DNA of 64,000 bases from Paenibacillaceae bacterium. GTDB lineage: Bacteria > Bacillota > Bacilli > Paenibacillales > Paenibacillaceae. This document shows positions 28,568-36,355 of this stretch, in pieces; the first letter of the stretch is position 1; each line of letters opens with the position of its first letter. The notes below the pieces were generated by a model, which searched no databases, was not told the DNA's origin, and saw only the letters and a list, made by a program, of their open reading frames with translations. The stretch covers positions 39,704-103,703 of the forward strand of contig REGQ01000023.1 in the NCBI GenBank assembly GCA_004134985.1. The letters run 5' to 3'. A program made the translations under genes and the position numbers.

Positions 28568-29220
28568 CGTTCGCAAGCATTCCCTTGGAACAAAAACAGA
28601 CTGCTCTGGCCGAGCTTACAGAAGTAAAAGCGTTGTTCGCAAGCCGCGGATGGTTTCCCGGCACAAGCGGCAATTTATCGATCCGTGTTGGCGATTATTC
28701 GGAAGAGCAGTTTCACTTTGCCATCACCGCCAGCGGCAAGGACAAGTCCCGGCAAACGCCGGAAGATTTCCTCTTTGTCGATCAGGACGGCAAGTCGAGC
28801 GAAACAACGAATTTGAAGCCTTCTGCGGAAACGCTTATCCATTGTGAAATATACCGTTTGACTGGTGCAGGAGCAATCTTCCACGTTCACACGGTATACA
28901 ACAGCCTCATTTCCGAATGGTACCAGGAACGCGGTTCCGTCCCTGTCGATGCTGTGGAATTGATCAAAGCGTTTAATATTTGGGATCAGGACGCTCACAT
29001 TGACATCCCGATCGTTTCCAATTATGCGGATATCCCGCGAATCGTGCCTGAAGTTACTTCGGAGCTTAACCCACGCATTCCAGGCATTTTGCTGCGCAAT
29101 CATGGCATCTATGCTTGGGGAGCGAATGCTTTCGAGGCAAAACGCCATCTGGAGGCGTTTGAATTTCTGTTCGAGTATGTGTACAAGCTGGAGCTGCTGA
29201 AGGCAACCCGGCGCGGATAA
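28564..29220 (+). CDS. mtnB: Methylthioribulose-1-phosphate dehydratase
   Basis: A class II aldolase-family zinc enzyme (218 residues) that dehydrates methylthioribulose-1-phosphate. Seen: SRGWFPGTSGNLSIR, ITASGKDK, the zinc ligands in IFHVHTVYNSL and LRNHGIYAWG. Its ATG overlaps the mtnX stop (ATGA) and has AAGGAAG upstream. It ends the operon; a strong hairpin follows 13 bases later. mtnD, mtnA and mtnK are not in the window and must lie elsewhere if the cycle is complete. Confidence 0.93.
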   Translation: MTFASIPLEQKQTALAELTEVKALFASRGWFPGTSGNLSIRVGDYSEEQFHFAITASGKDKSRQTPEDFLFVDQDGKSSETTNLKPSAETLIHCEIYRLTGAGAIFHVHTVYNSLISEWYQERGSVPVDAVELIKAFNIWDQDAHIDIPIVSNYADIPRIVPEVTSELNPRIPGILLRNHGIYAWGANAFEAKRHLEAFEFLFEYVYKLELLKATRRG

Positions 29221-29233
29221 CTGCCGACTCGGC

Positions 29234-29290
29234 AAAACAAGCCCCACTGCTGATACGGGTTCTTCAGCCGTTCGCAGAGGGGCTTGTTTT
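29234..29290 (+). terminator. Terminator of the proBAI-mtnWXB operon
   Basis: AAAACAAGCCCC (29234-29245) pairs perfectly with GGGGCTTGTTTT (29279-29290), 12 base pairs with a 33-base loop. It lies after mtnB. The T residues are in the stem, so it could work in both directions and also serve the convergent acetyltransferase gene. Confidence 0.75.
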
Positions 29291-29377
29291 CGCATTGTGA
29301 ACCGAACAGTTTCTAGGCATCGTAAGGTTTTATTCCTGTCGTATTGTCTGACACCGCTGCCTGTTTCACCTTTTTTG

Positions 29378-29878
29378 TTACACCTTTTTCCCCATCATGA
29401 CGAGGTCCCGATCCACTCCATCCATAATTGCTACGCCTGGGAGCAGACCCCATTGCTCGAATCCGAACTTTCGAAGTAAAGCCAGACTCGGTGCATTGTG
29501 ACCGAATACGAGGGCGACGACGTTGCGGATTTGCAAGCGCGGGCATTCCTCCAGCGCTATCTGAAGGAAACGGCTGCCAATCCCTTGCGCCCGGCTTTCT
29601 TGCGATATATAAATGCTGATCTCGGCTGTATAATCGTATGCGGCCTTGCTGTTAAAGGAAGAGAAACTTAACCATGCAATAATCTTGCTCTCATTCTTCA
29701 TTACCCACAACGGCCGATGATGCTCGTTATGCTCTTCAAACCATTTCATCCGGCTTTCGACCGTAATCGGCTCCAAATCCGCTGTAACCATTCGTCCCGC
29801 AATCGTTGCATTGTAAATGTCAATTATCGTGTCCAATTCTTCTCTTGTTGCATGCATAATTTCGTAGCTTTGCGACAT
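29378..29878 (-). CDS. GNAT acetyltransferase, phosphinothricin-acetyltransferase-like
   Basis: A 166-residue GNAT protein. The motif SRAQGIGSRFLQIALEE (about residue 88) binds acetyl-CoA. The general pattern (IDIYNATIAGRMVTADLEP, YTAEISIYI, HNAPSLALLRKFGFE, GVAIMDGVDRDLVMM) is that of the Pat/YwnH group, which acetylates amino acid-like compounds such as methionine sulfone. I cannot name its substrate. ATG 29878 is preferred over the longer frame because GGGGGA lies 9 bases upstream. Convergent with mtnB. Confidence 0.8.
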   Translation of the reverse strand: MSQSYEIMHATREELDTIIDIYNATIAGRMVTADLEPITVESRMKWFEEHNEHHRPLWVMKNESKIIAWLSFSSFNSKAAYDYTAEISIYISQESRAQGIGSRFLQIALEECPRLQIRNVVALVFGHNAPSLALLRKFGFEQWGLLPGVAIMDGVDRDLVMMGKKV

Positions 29879-30020
29879 AACCTGTATTCCCCCGCTTGGA
29901 TTGCTCCTTGAATGTATAAAATAAGATCTTAGTCTGATTATAGCCCCATTCAAGCTTGCTAATCAATTACGTTTACTCAGCATTTTCCGATCCATCGCCG
30001 CAGCACCCCCAGTAAACCAA

Positions 30021-30050
30021 GTATATTCTTGAACGCCTTATTGCATCCTA
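30021..30050 (+). promoter_or_regulatory. Candidate sigma-G (forespore) promoter of cdaS
   Basis: GTATA at 30021-30025, then 18 bases, then CATCCTA at 30044-30050. This fits the sigma-G consensus GHATR-N18-CATWHTA with one mismatch (C for W). B. subtilis cdaS is expressed in the forespore, so the match agrees with the identified gene. Confidence 0.45.
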
Positions 30051-30082
30051 AGGGGAAAGTTTGTTCAAGGAGACGTGAAGCA

Positions 30083-30700
30083 ATGTCTATAACTGCTCAG
30101 AACTGCGATTTCTCCCCAATGAAAGAATTAATTAAGGACGACCTTCACCATCTGATTGCCAAGCTTGGCCAACTCATCCTGTCGCTGAACGATGAGGAAG
30201 CTTGTCTCCTCGGTGAATTTGAAAAAATTAAGAAAAATTTTCTGAGCATTGAATCGAGCGCGGCCACTTTTTACTTGAACTGTTACCTCTCTCCATTCCT
30301 TGACCGGTATTCAGACCTTTCCCTTACGATTCAAACGTTGTCTGACCGCCGACATGGCGCATTGATTGCCGTGGAAAGAAGTGATCCGCTCGATCCGTTT
30401 CTTCAGCCCGGCATCCCGGTCGGAGCTCCGGTATCCCATTCTCTGCTGGAGTCGATCTTCTATCCGGGAAGCCCGCTTCATGACGGCGCTGTCCTCATCC
30501 GCTCCAATCAGATCGTATCAGCCAAAAACATTCTTCCGCTGACCGCCGCACAAGGCAATGATCGGATAACAGGCACACGGCACAGAGCCGCTGTCGGTCT
30601 TACAGAGATAAGCGATGCTATTGTGCTGGTCGTTTCTGAGGAAACGGGCAAAGCTTCTTTCGCCAACAACGGACAGCTCTACCCGGTAATAACACCCTAA
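30083..30700 (+). CDS. cdaS: Diadenylate cyclase CdaS (sporulation-type)
   Basis: Makes c-di-AMP from two ATP. The 205-residue protein has two N-terminal helices (about 10-65, the autoinhibitory YojJ-type region) and a DisA_N/DAC domain with the DGA motif in SPLHDGAVLI (about 134) and RHR in GTRHRAAVGLTE (about 168). It has no transmembrane segments (excluding CdaA) and no helix-hairpin-helix (excluding DisA), and the length is that of CdaS (about 207). ATG 30083 has AAGGAG 10 bases upstream. A sigma-G-like promoter lies about 35 bases before the start codon and a terminator follows, so it is monocistronic. Confidence 0.9.
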   Translation: MSITAQNCDFSPMKELIKDDLHHLIAKLGQLILSLNDEEACLLGEFEKIKKNFLSIESSAATFYLNCYLSPFLDRYSDLSLTIQTLSDRRHGALIAVERSDPLDPFLQPGIPVGAPVSHSLLESIFYPGSPLHDGAVLIRSNQIVSAKNILPLTAAQGNDRITGTRHRAAVGLTEISDAIVLVVSEETGKASFANNGQLYPVITP

Positions 30701-30748
30701 ACTAAACGCTATACTTCTTGCCTTTTTCCTCTGATGAATATGCCAAAA

Positions 30749-30786
30749 AAACCGTCAGCACTGCAGCTTAGCAGCACTGACGGTTT
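30749..30786 (+). terminator. Terminator of cdaS
   Basis: AAACCGTCAG (30749-30758) pairs with CTGACGGTTT (30777-30786), with an inner CTGC/GCAG stem. A run of A residues before and TTTA after make it potentially bidirectional. Confidence 0.8.
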
Positions 30787-30960
30787 ATTCCTCATCCCAA
30801 CAGAACTCGCAAAACATCGCCACTTATCCAACCAACCAATCTACCAGGGCTAGTTTACAGGAGCGGGTAAATAAGCGATTGGAAGTCGTGGATGGTAAGC
30901 AGCGCGATCGCGGTTTTCCACTTGCTGCGAACCTGCGTTGCCATAGGAGCGGGAGCAAGT

Positions 30961-31098
30961 GAAATTCTAACGCTGATGAGCAGCGCTATTTAGCGTAATC
31001 CAGCCCCATAATTATTATAAGGAAACTGAGCCACCTTATTTATAGAAAATCGCACCATTCTAGCCGTCCGTGGGGGGAATAAGCGCTGTGACAAGCGT
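30961..31098. repeat. 138-bp dispersed noncoding repeat, copy 1
   Basis: This segment matches 63805-63942 over 138 bases with no gaps and about 13 differences counted by eye, in the same orientation. The end of the unit (AAGCGCTGTG-CAAGCGTTAGAG, 31081-31103) is repeated again at 31131-31153. There is no open frame with a ribosome site in either copy. The flanks 30787-30960 and 31154-31377 contain no gene or other structure that I can recognise. Confidence 0.85.
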
Positions 31099-31377
31099 TA
31101 GAGTTGTAAAAGGGTCTTTTGAGGCCATTTAAGCGCTGTGGCAAGCGTTAGAGCAAGACCCACGAATCCTGCGAAATAGAAAGCGCCTTAACAAAGGGAA
31201 GATGCCGATTTGTCAGTTTGTCTCAGCCAGGTGATGCCTAGACGAACTGCCGATTCGCAATTGTGATGTTATGCCGCTGTCATGCCGGAAATCGGAGCTG
31301 ATTGTTGCTATCCCGGCGTATCCTCTGTCATCGCTCGAATTCGTTAAACGCTAATTTTGGCTTTGAGCTGTTGCTGT

Positions 31378-31442
31378 TATTTGCTACTGATATTTGCTAC
31401 TGATATTTGCTATTGTTATTTGCTACTGTTATTTGCTACTTT
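31378..31442. repeat. 13-bp tandem repeat, five copies
   Basis: TATTTGCTACTGA and close variants repeat five times in a row (31378, 31391, 31404, 31417, 31430). The last unit runs into the stop codon of the dipeptidase gene (31441-31443). Confidence 0.9.
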
Positions 31443-33123
31443 ATGGCTCACAAATCAGCTCATAAATCCCTTGAGCGCAGATTGTCGCATGCTTCATCAG
31501 GCTCGCAATTTCAATATACTCGTCGGCGGCATGCACATTGGTATGTGCTGCTCCCGGCAGACCGGGCCCAAATGCCACACAGCGGTCCGGCAGCTTGCGT
31601 GAATACGTCCCGGCTCCCATCTGCAGGAGCTCGGCCTGCTCACCGGTCACCTTTCTGTAAGCCGTGCCTAGCTTCTGGATCAACGGATGATCAGCAGGTA
31701 CATACACCGGTTTCAAGTGCCGCCGCTCATCGACCTTAATAGCTGGGAAGGGCAGCGTATCGGTAATTGTCCGCATAATTTCATCTCCGTCTTTTGTAAC
31801 CGGATAACGAATATTGACCAGCGCTTCGATATGCCGTGTATCGGCCCGGATTGTACGCAAGTAAACTTGCAGCGGTCCGGATACGTCATCCTCACACCGG
31901 ATGCCTAGCGAGTTGCCATTGGTTTCTTTACCGATCCGTTCATGAAGGTAAGTATAAAATAATGCCAATTCCTGATCGATCTTCGCGCTATGCAGCCACG
32001 ATATCATATTGACAATCGCATTGGTAGGAGAAGCTGCCGGAGCCGCAGCAAGTGTTCCCGCCGTTTGTTCAAGCGGAAGATTGGACGCTGTTACCCGCAG
32101 CAGGTTTTTGTCCGTATCAAGTTCAAGCTCAATATTGTGTTCGTTGCTGAGCACCCGCATTGCCCGCTCGGTATGTTCCGATGATAGAGCAAATACGGCC
32201 TCACATCGCTCAGGGATAAAGCTGAAAGGCTTGCCGCCCTCCATCGTGAGTAGACGGACGCCGTCTGCCCCAGTCCGTGTAACAGCCACTTCGTTATCCC
32301 CAGTCCGTGTAACAGCCACTTCGTTATCCCCAGTCCGTGTGACAGGCACTTCGTTATCCGCTGTCCGTGAGACAGACACTTCATCACCCGCAGTCCATAT
32401 GTCAGGCACTCCGTTATCCGCTGTCCGTGTGACAGGCGCTGCACTAACCAAAGTCAGTGCGGCATTTTGCTCTGCATTCTCACTCTGCGCGGCATTATGT
32501 TCCGCTTCTTCCATCTCAATCTTGACTCCCTGCTCCCTTTGCCAAGAAATCGCCACATTGATGTTGCCAAGCTCCCGGTTAAAGATCGGATATCCAGCAT
32601 CAGGCGTAAACGCCAGATCGGGCTTCTGCTCCCGGGCAAAATAATAATCCATATCCTGCATGCCGCTTTCCTCATGCGTGCCAAAAATAATTCTTACTCG
32701 TTTGGACGGTGCCACGCCTATTTTTTGAAGCGCTTTCAAAGCGAATAATGCAACTACAGCCGCTCCTTTATCATCGGATGCTCCTCTTCCGAATATTTTG
32801 CCATGATCAATTACAGCGCCAAATGGAGGATATGTCCACCCATCGCCCTCATGAACCGTATCGAGATGAACGAGCACAGCGATCAGCTCTTCTCCTGAGC
32901 CGTATTCAACATGACCGGCGTAGCCGTCAATATTTTTCACCTGAAAACCCAGCTCTTCACCAAGACGAAGCATATATTGCAATGCCTCATCCACCCCTTC
33001 GCCATAAGGCTGGTTAGGCCTTCCTGGAACAGCTTCATCCCATACACTGCGAATTTGAATCAGCTTGCGAAGATGATAAATGATCTGCTCTTCATATTCA
33101 TAAATGATATCACTCAATAGCAT
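31441..33123 (-). CDS. M20-family metallodipeptidase (PepV/Sapep-like) with a repeat insertion
   Basis: A cytoplasmic dizinc dipeptidase of 560 residues; PepV-type enzymes usually have about 470. Metal ligands and catalytic residues: VHLDTVHEGDGW (His about 87), GRGASDDKGA (bridging Asp), GTHEESGMQD (catalytic Glu and ligand Glu), FTPDAGYP, and AHTNVHAADEYI (His near the C-terminus). The extra length is mainly an insertion at about residues 200-290. It contains six 10-residue repeats of the type DNEV-VTRTG from a 30-bp tandem repeat, placed between the catalytic part and the lid domain. The ATG at 33123 has GGAGGGAG upstream. The gene ends at the 13-bp tandem array. Confidence 0.88.
   Translation of the reverse strand: MLLSDIIYEYEEQIIYHLRKLIQIRSVWDEAVPGRPNQPYGEGVDEALQYMLRLGEELGFQVKNIDGYAGHVEYGSGEELIAVLVHLDTVHEGDGWTYPPFGAVIDHGKIFGRGASDDKGAAVVALFALKALQKIGVAPSKRVRIIFGTHEESGMQDMDYYFAREQKPDLAFTPDAGYPIFNRELGNINVAISWQREQGVKIEMEEAEHNAAQSENAEQNAALTLVSAAPVTRTADNGVPDIWTAGDEVSVSRTADNEVPVTRTGDNEVAVTRTGDNEVAVTRTGADGVRLLTMEGGKPFSFIPERCEAVFALSSEHTERAMRVLSNEHNIELELDTDKNLLRVTASNLPLEQTAGTLAAAPAASPTNAIVNMISWLHSAKIDQELALFYTYLHERIGKETNGNSLGIRCEDDVSGPLQVYLRTIRADTRHIEALVNIRYPVTKDGDEIMRTITDTLPFPAIKVDERRHLKPVYVPADHPLIQKLGTAYRKVTGEQAELLQMGAGTYSRKLPDRCVAFGPGLPGAAHTNVHAADEYIEIASLMKHATICAQGIYELICEP
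32271..32450 (-). repeat. In-frame 30-bp tandem repeat inside the dipeptidase gene
   Basis: Six units of 30 bases start at 32271, 32301, 32331, 32361, 32391 and 32421. The first two differ at almost no position and the others diverge stepwise, so the newest copies are at the low-coordinate end. Each unit adds ten residues (D-N-E-V-x-V-T-R-T-G type), so the frame is kept whatever the copy number. Confidence 0.92.
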
Positions 33124-33194
33124 CCTTCATTTCTCCCTCCTGACATTAAGCCAATCCCCGCCCGTTCACAGCTCTATCCCTACCTGCCGCGGCC

Positions 33195-33231
33195 GCAGCA
33201 TTCAAACTCAAAACGCCAGCTTGAATGCTGC
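33195..33231. other. Inverted repeat between dnaD and the dipeptidase gene
   Basis: GCAGCATTCAA (33195-33205) pairs perfectly with TTGAATGCTGC (33221-33231). There is no T run after it on the minus strand. It lies about 70 bases after the dnaD stop and may end or process the hbd-ackA-dnaD transcript. Confidence 0.45.
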
Positions 33232-33297
33232 ACCCCGTCGCATCTCACATAACTGACGTGAAAAAATGCTACGGCCGGCACCCGCTTGGGAAAAAAC

Positions 33298-34056
33298 TTA
33301 CCCGCCGCGAAATTTCTGTGTATGCGAGCGCGCTTCATCGATGTTCGTAATGCGATTGCGACTCCACTCAAGCAAAATTCGATCGATATAGCGGAAGTGC
33401 AGTTTCCCGGCAAATACAGCCTCCTTGAGCGCAAACCGGATAAGTTCATCCGCATAGCCATCCTGATCGATCCACGCGCCGATACTTTCAAATTCCATCG
33501 GGGAGAGCGGACGCCCAAACTCCTGTTCAAACAATGAGAATAAATCCGGGACAGCGGCGCCGTTATTGCTCCCTGACGATTTGCCCTGACTAAGCGTACC
33601 TTCAGCCGCAGCAGCCCCTCTCTGCACAGAGGCCGATTGCCCTGACGCTGCGGCTTCCTTAGCCGCCACAACCGCCTGGTGCTCCGCTGCTTTTGCAGCA
33701 GCAGTCAGCGCTGCAGCCTTGTACAACCAGCCTTGCCAGTTATAGCGTTCAGACTGTACGCCTGTTAGAGGATCGAGCTGCTCGTCGATTTCAATGAAGC
33801 CTTTTTTCATTAAATGACGCAGCAAACCGCCCACCTCTTGGGAGCTCAGGCCGAGCCGCTCGCCAAGCTGTTCCGGTGTCGGAAAATCGTTTTGCTCCGT
33901 CTGACGAAAAGCGGCCAATTGCAGAAGCAGCATCGTATCTACCATCGATAAGCCAAGTTGCCTGTTTGTGCGCAGCAGCATGCCGGGCACAGCAACAATG
34001 CCATCGTTCATCGCGGCCATCATGCCTTCGATATGCCGTTTGTCATCTTCGATCAA
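33298..34056 (-). CDS. dnaD: DnaD-domain replication initiation protein
   Basis: DnaD helps load the replicative helicase at oriC and at restart sites. The 252-residue protein has an N-terminal winged-helix domain (about 15-110; TPEQLGERLGLSSQEVGGLL), an Ala/Ser-rich linker (about 120-165), and the C-terminal DnaD/DnaB_2 domain ending in FRYIDRILLEWSRN, the YxxxIxxxW motif. The TTG start overlaps the ackA stop (TTGA) and has GAGGTGG four bases upstream, so it is translationally coupled to ackA. The usual neighbours asnS and nth are absent here. Confidence 0.9.
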   Translation of the reverse strand: MIEDDKRHIEGMMAAMNDGIVAVPGMLLRTNRQLGLSMVDTMLLLQLAAFRQTEQNDFPTPEQLGERLGLSSQEVGGLLRHLMKKGFIEIDEQLDPLTGVQSERYNWQGWLYKAAALTAAAKAAEHQAVVAAKEAAASGQSASVQRGAAAAEGTLSQGKSSGSNNGAAVPDLFSLFEQEFGRPLSPMEFESIGAWIDQDGYADELIRFALKEAVFAGKLHFRYIDRILLEWSRNRITNIDEARSHTQKFRGG

Positions 34057-35261
34057 TTGCCCACCTCGCTTTGCACAAGACGATACGTATCCCTTGCAAT
34101 AATCAATTCTTCATTGGTCGGCACAACCAGTACTTTGATTGCAGACGATTCAGTGGAGATAATCCGCGCTTCCCGTGAACGCTGACTGTTCAATTCGTGG
34201 TCCAATTTCAAACCGAGGAAACTCAATCCATCACAGACAGCTGCGCGCAAATGAACGGAATTTTCCCCGACTCCTGCGGTAAATACCAGCGTGTCCAGCC
34301 CATTCATCGCTGCGGTGTAAGCCCCGATATATTTGCGGAGACGATACGTATACATTTCAAATGCCAACTGCGCGTTTTTATCGCCTGACTCCATCGCCTC
34401 GACAATTTCCCGCATATCGCTGCTGATGCCCGAAATGGCCATTAGCCCGGAATGTTTATTCAACATGAAATTAACTTCAGTCAAGGAAAGTTCTTCCTTG
34501 CTCATTGTAAACGGAACAATTGCCGGGTCAATATCGCCGCTGCGCGTACCCATCATCAACCCTTCAAGCGGTGTCAACCCCATGCTTGTATCAACGGATT
34601 TGCCATCCATAATGGCCGTAACGCTGGCTCCGTTGCCGATGTGGCACGTAATCATTTTAAGCGATTCAAGCGGCTTGCCAAGCAGCGCTGCAGCACGGTC
34701 GCTCACATAATGATGTGAAGTCCCGTGAAACCCGTAGCGTCTTATTTTGTGCCTGCTGTACAGCACTTTCGGAATGGGGTAAAGATAGGCTACCGGCGGC
34801 ATCGTTTGATGAAACGCCGTATCGAAGACGACCGCTTGCGGCACATCAGGCAAATTGCTGTCAACCGCCGAAATCCCCATCATGTGCGCAGGATTATGCA
34901 ATGGCGCAAGGTCGAACAAGCGGCGAATTTCCAGCTTCACATCAGCTGTCACGAGCACTGATTCTTTAAATGCCTCACCACCATGTACGATGCGATGGCC
35001 GACCGCTTCAATTTCCTCAATGGAAGCAAGCACCCCGTATTCTTCATGAAGCAGCATCTCCAGCACTTTGCGAACGCCTGCCACATGATCGAGAATTTCG
35101 CTCACTTCGTGAATTTCAGAGCCCTTGGCCTCATGGATAATGATGGATGAGTTCATTCCAATTCGCTCGACTCTGCCGCTCGCCAGAACAGATTCATCAC
35201 GCATGTTGTACAATTGATATTTGATCGAGGAACTGCCCGCATTAATTACTAATATTTTCAT
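34053..35261 (-). CDS. ackA: Acetate kinase
   Basis: Converts acetyl phosphate and ADP to acetate and ATP, in overflow metabolism. It has 402 residues. Signatures: LVINAGSSSIKYQLYN at the N-terminus, VFDTAFHQTMP, YGFHGTSHHYVS, CHIGNGASVTAI, and FTAGVGENS. The ATG overlaps the stop of the hydroxyacyl-CoA dehydrogenase gene (ATGA) and has AGGATGGCGACAGG before it. pta is not nearby; the partner in the same operon is a butyryl-type CoA pathway enzyme. Confidence 0.96.
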   Translation of the reverse strand: MKILVINAGSSSIKYQLYNMRDESVLASGRVERIGMNSSIIIHEAKGSEIHEVSEILDHVAGVRKVLEMLLHEEYGVLASIEEIEAVGHRIVHGGEAFKESVLVTADVKLEIRRLFDLAPLHNPAHMMGISAVDSNLPDVPQAVVFDTAFHQTMPPVAYLYPIPKVLYSRHKIRRYGFHGTSHHYVSDRAAALLGKPLESLKMITCHIGNGASVTAIMDGKSVDTSMGLTPLEGLMMGTRSGDIDPAIVPFTMSKEELSLTEVNFMLNKHSGLMAISGISSDMREIVEAMESGDKNAQLAFEMYTYRLRKYIGAYTAAMNGLDTLVFTAGVGENSVHLRAAVCDGLSFLGLKLDHELNSQRSREARIISTESSAIKVLVVPTNEELIIARDTYRLVQSEVGN

Positions 35262-36124
35262 ATCCTGTCGCCATCCTTATCATAATTGAAGAAACCAACG
35301 CCTGTCTTTACACCTAGCTGGCCTGCCCGCACCATTTTTTTCAGCACTATGGATGGACGATATTTGAGTTCCCCGTATTCATGGAACATAATATTGAGCG
35401 CAGCTGCCACAGCATCCAGCCCGAAACGGTCCGCCATCTCAAGCGGGCCATGCTGGAAGGAGTAACCAACGCGCATGGCGCTGTCGATATCTTCGGCGGA
35501 GGCAACACCCTCTTCCAAAATGCGCAGCGCTTCGTTGATGAACAGGCAGATGAGACGTGTCGTGACAAACCCCGGTGATTCAAACACCATTACGCCTTTT
35601 TTCTGAATGATTTCTTCCACAAAATATTTGGTGCGGTTGAATGTTTCATCCGTCGTTTTCAGCCCGCGTACAATTTCGACAAGATCAATATTGCAGACTG
35701 GATAAATAAAATGCATGCCAATTACCCTGCCAGGATGGCCCGTAACACTGGCCAGCTCGGTCAGGCTGATTGTTGATGTATTGCTGGCAATAATGGCATT
35801 GCTGTCGCTAAAACGGTCAATTTCCTTGATCACTTCAAGCTTGCTTTGCAAATCTTCCGTAATGGTTTCTATAATCAGCTCACAATCCTTGAGATCAGCA
35901 AGCTCCGTAATTCTGTGTATCCGATTCAGAACGAGCTTCTTTTCAGCTTGTGTCAAAGCCCATTTCTCAATCTGTTTATCCAGGCTCAGCTCAACCATCG
36001 CCATACCATGATCCAGCCGCTCCGCGGTCTTCTCAATGACATATACATCCAGCCCCTTGAAGGAAAGCATTTCCGCGATGCCTTGCCCCATGGTTCCCAT
36101 TCCTACAACACCTATCTTGCGCAT
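35258..36124 (-). CDS. 3-hydroxyacyl-CoA (3-hydroxybutyryl-CoA) dehydrogenase
   Basis: NAD(P)-dependent reduction or oxidation at the 3-position of short acyl-CoA. A 288-residue single-domain-pair enzyme: Rossmann GVVGMGTMGQGIAEML, ASNTSTISLTELASVTGHP, the catalytic His in IGMHFIYPVCNIDLVEIV, and a C-terminal dimer domain ending in KTGVGFFNYDKDG. This is the Hbd/MmgB length, not the large FadB type. GGAGTGGAG precedes the ATG. First gene of a tightly overlapping hbd-ackA-dnaD operon. Confidence 0.9.
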   Translation of the reverse strand: MRKIGVVGMGTMGQGIAEMLSFKGLDVYVIEKTAERLDHGMAMVELSLDKQIEKWALTQAEKKLVLNRIHRITELADLKDCELIIETITEDLQSKLEVIKEIDRFSDSNAIIASNTSTISLTELASVTGHPGRVIGMHFIYPVCNIDLVEIVRGLKTTDETFNRTKYFVEEIIQKKGVMVFESPGFVTTRLICLFINEALRILEEGVASAEDIDSAMRVGYSFQHGPLEMADRFGLDAVAAALNIMFHEYGELKYRPSIVLKKMVRAGQLGVKTGVGFFNYDKDGDRI

Positions 36125-36286
36125 TGTGCTCCACTCCTACCTTGCTCTCTATATTTTCTTTATTCTCAGTGACGCGTGAATCATTCTCATTATAACAATG
36201 TATAGCCGCCTTCGCCATGCTTTAAATCATATAAAAAGTGAACGGCTTTGCCATCCCTTGGACGAAAAGCGCTCATATCGCAATTC

Positions 36287-36326
36287 AAAAAAACAGGAGT
36301 GCCAGAACTGTTACAGTTCGCACTCC
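36287..36326 (-). terminator. Terminator of the FtsH-like protease gene
   Basis: GGAGTGC (36296-36302) and GCACTCC (36320-36326) flank an inner GAACTG/CAGTTC stem. On the minus strand TGTTTTTTT follows. Confidence 0.9.
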
Positions 36327-36355
36327 ATGTATTGTTAGCTTCTGTATGTGATGCA

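Noticed and set aside
32271..32450. CRISPR array
   Set aside because: Units are contiguous, with no spacers, and keep the reading frame of the dipeptidase.
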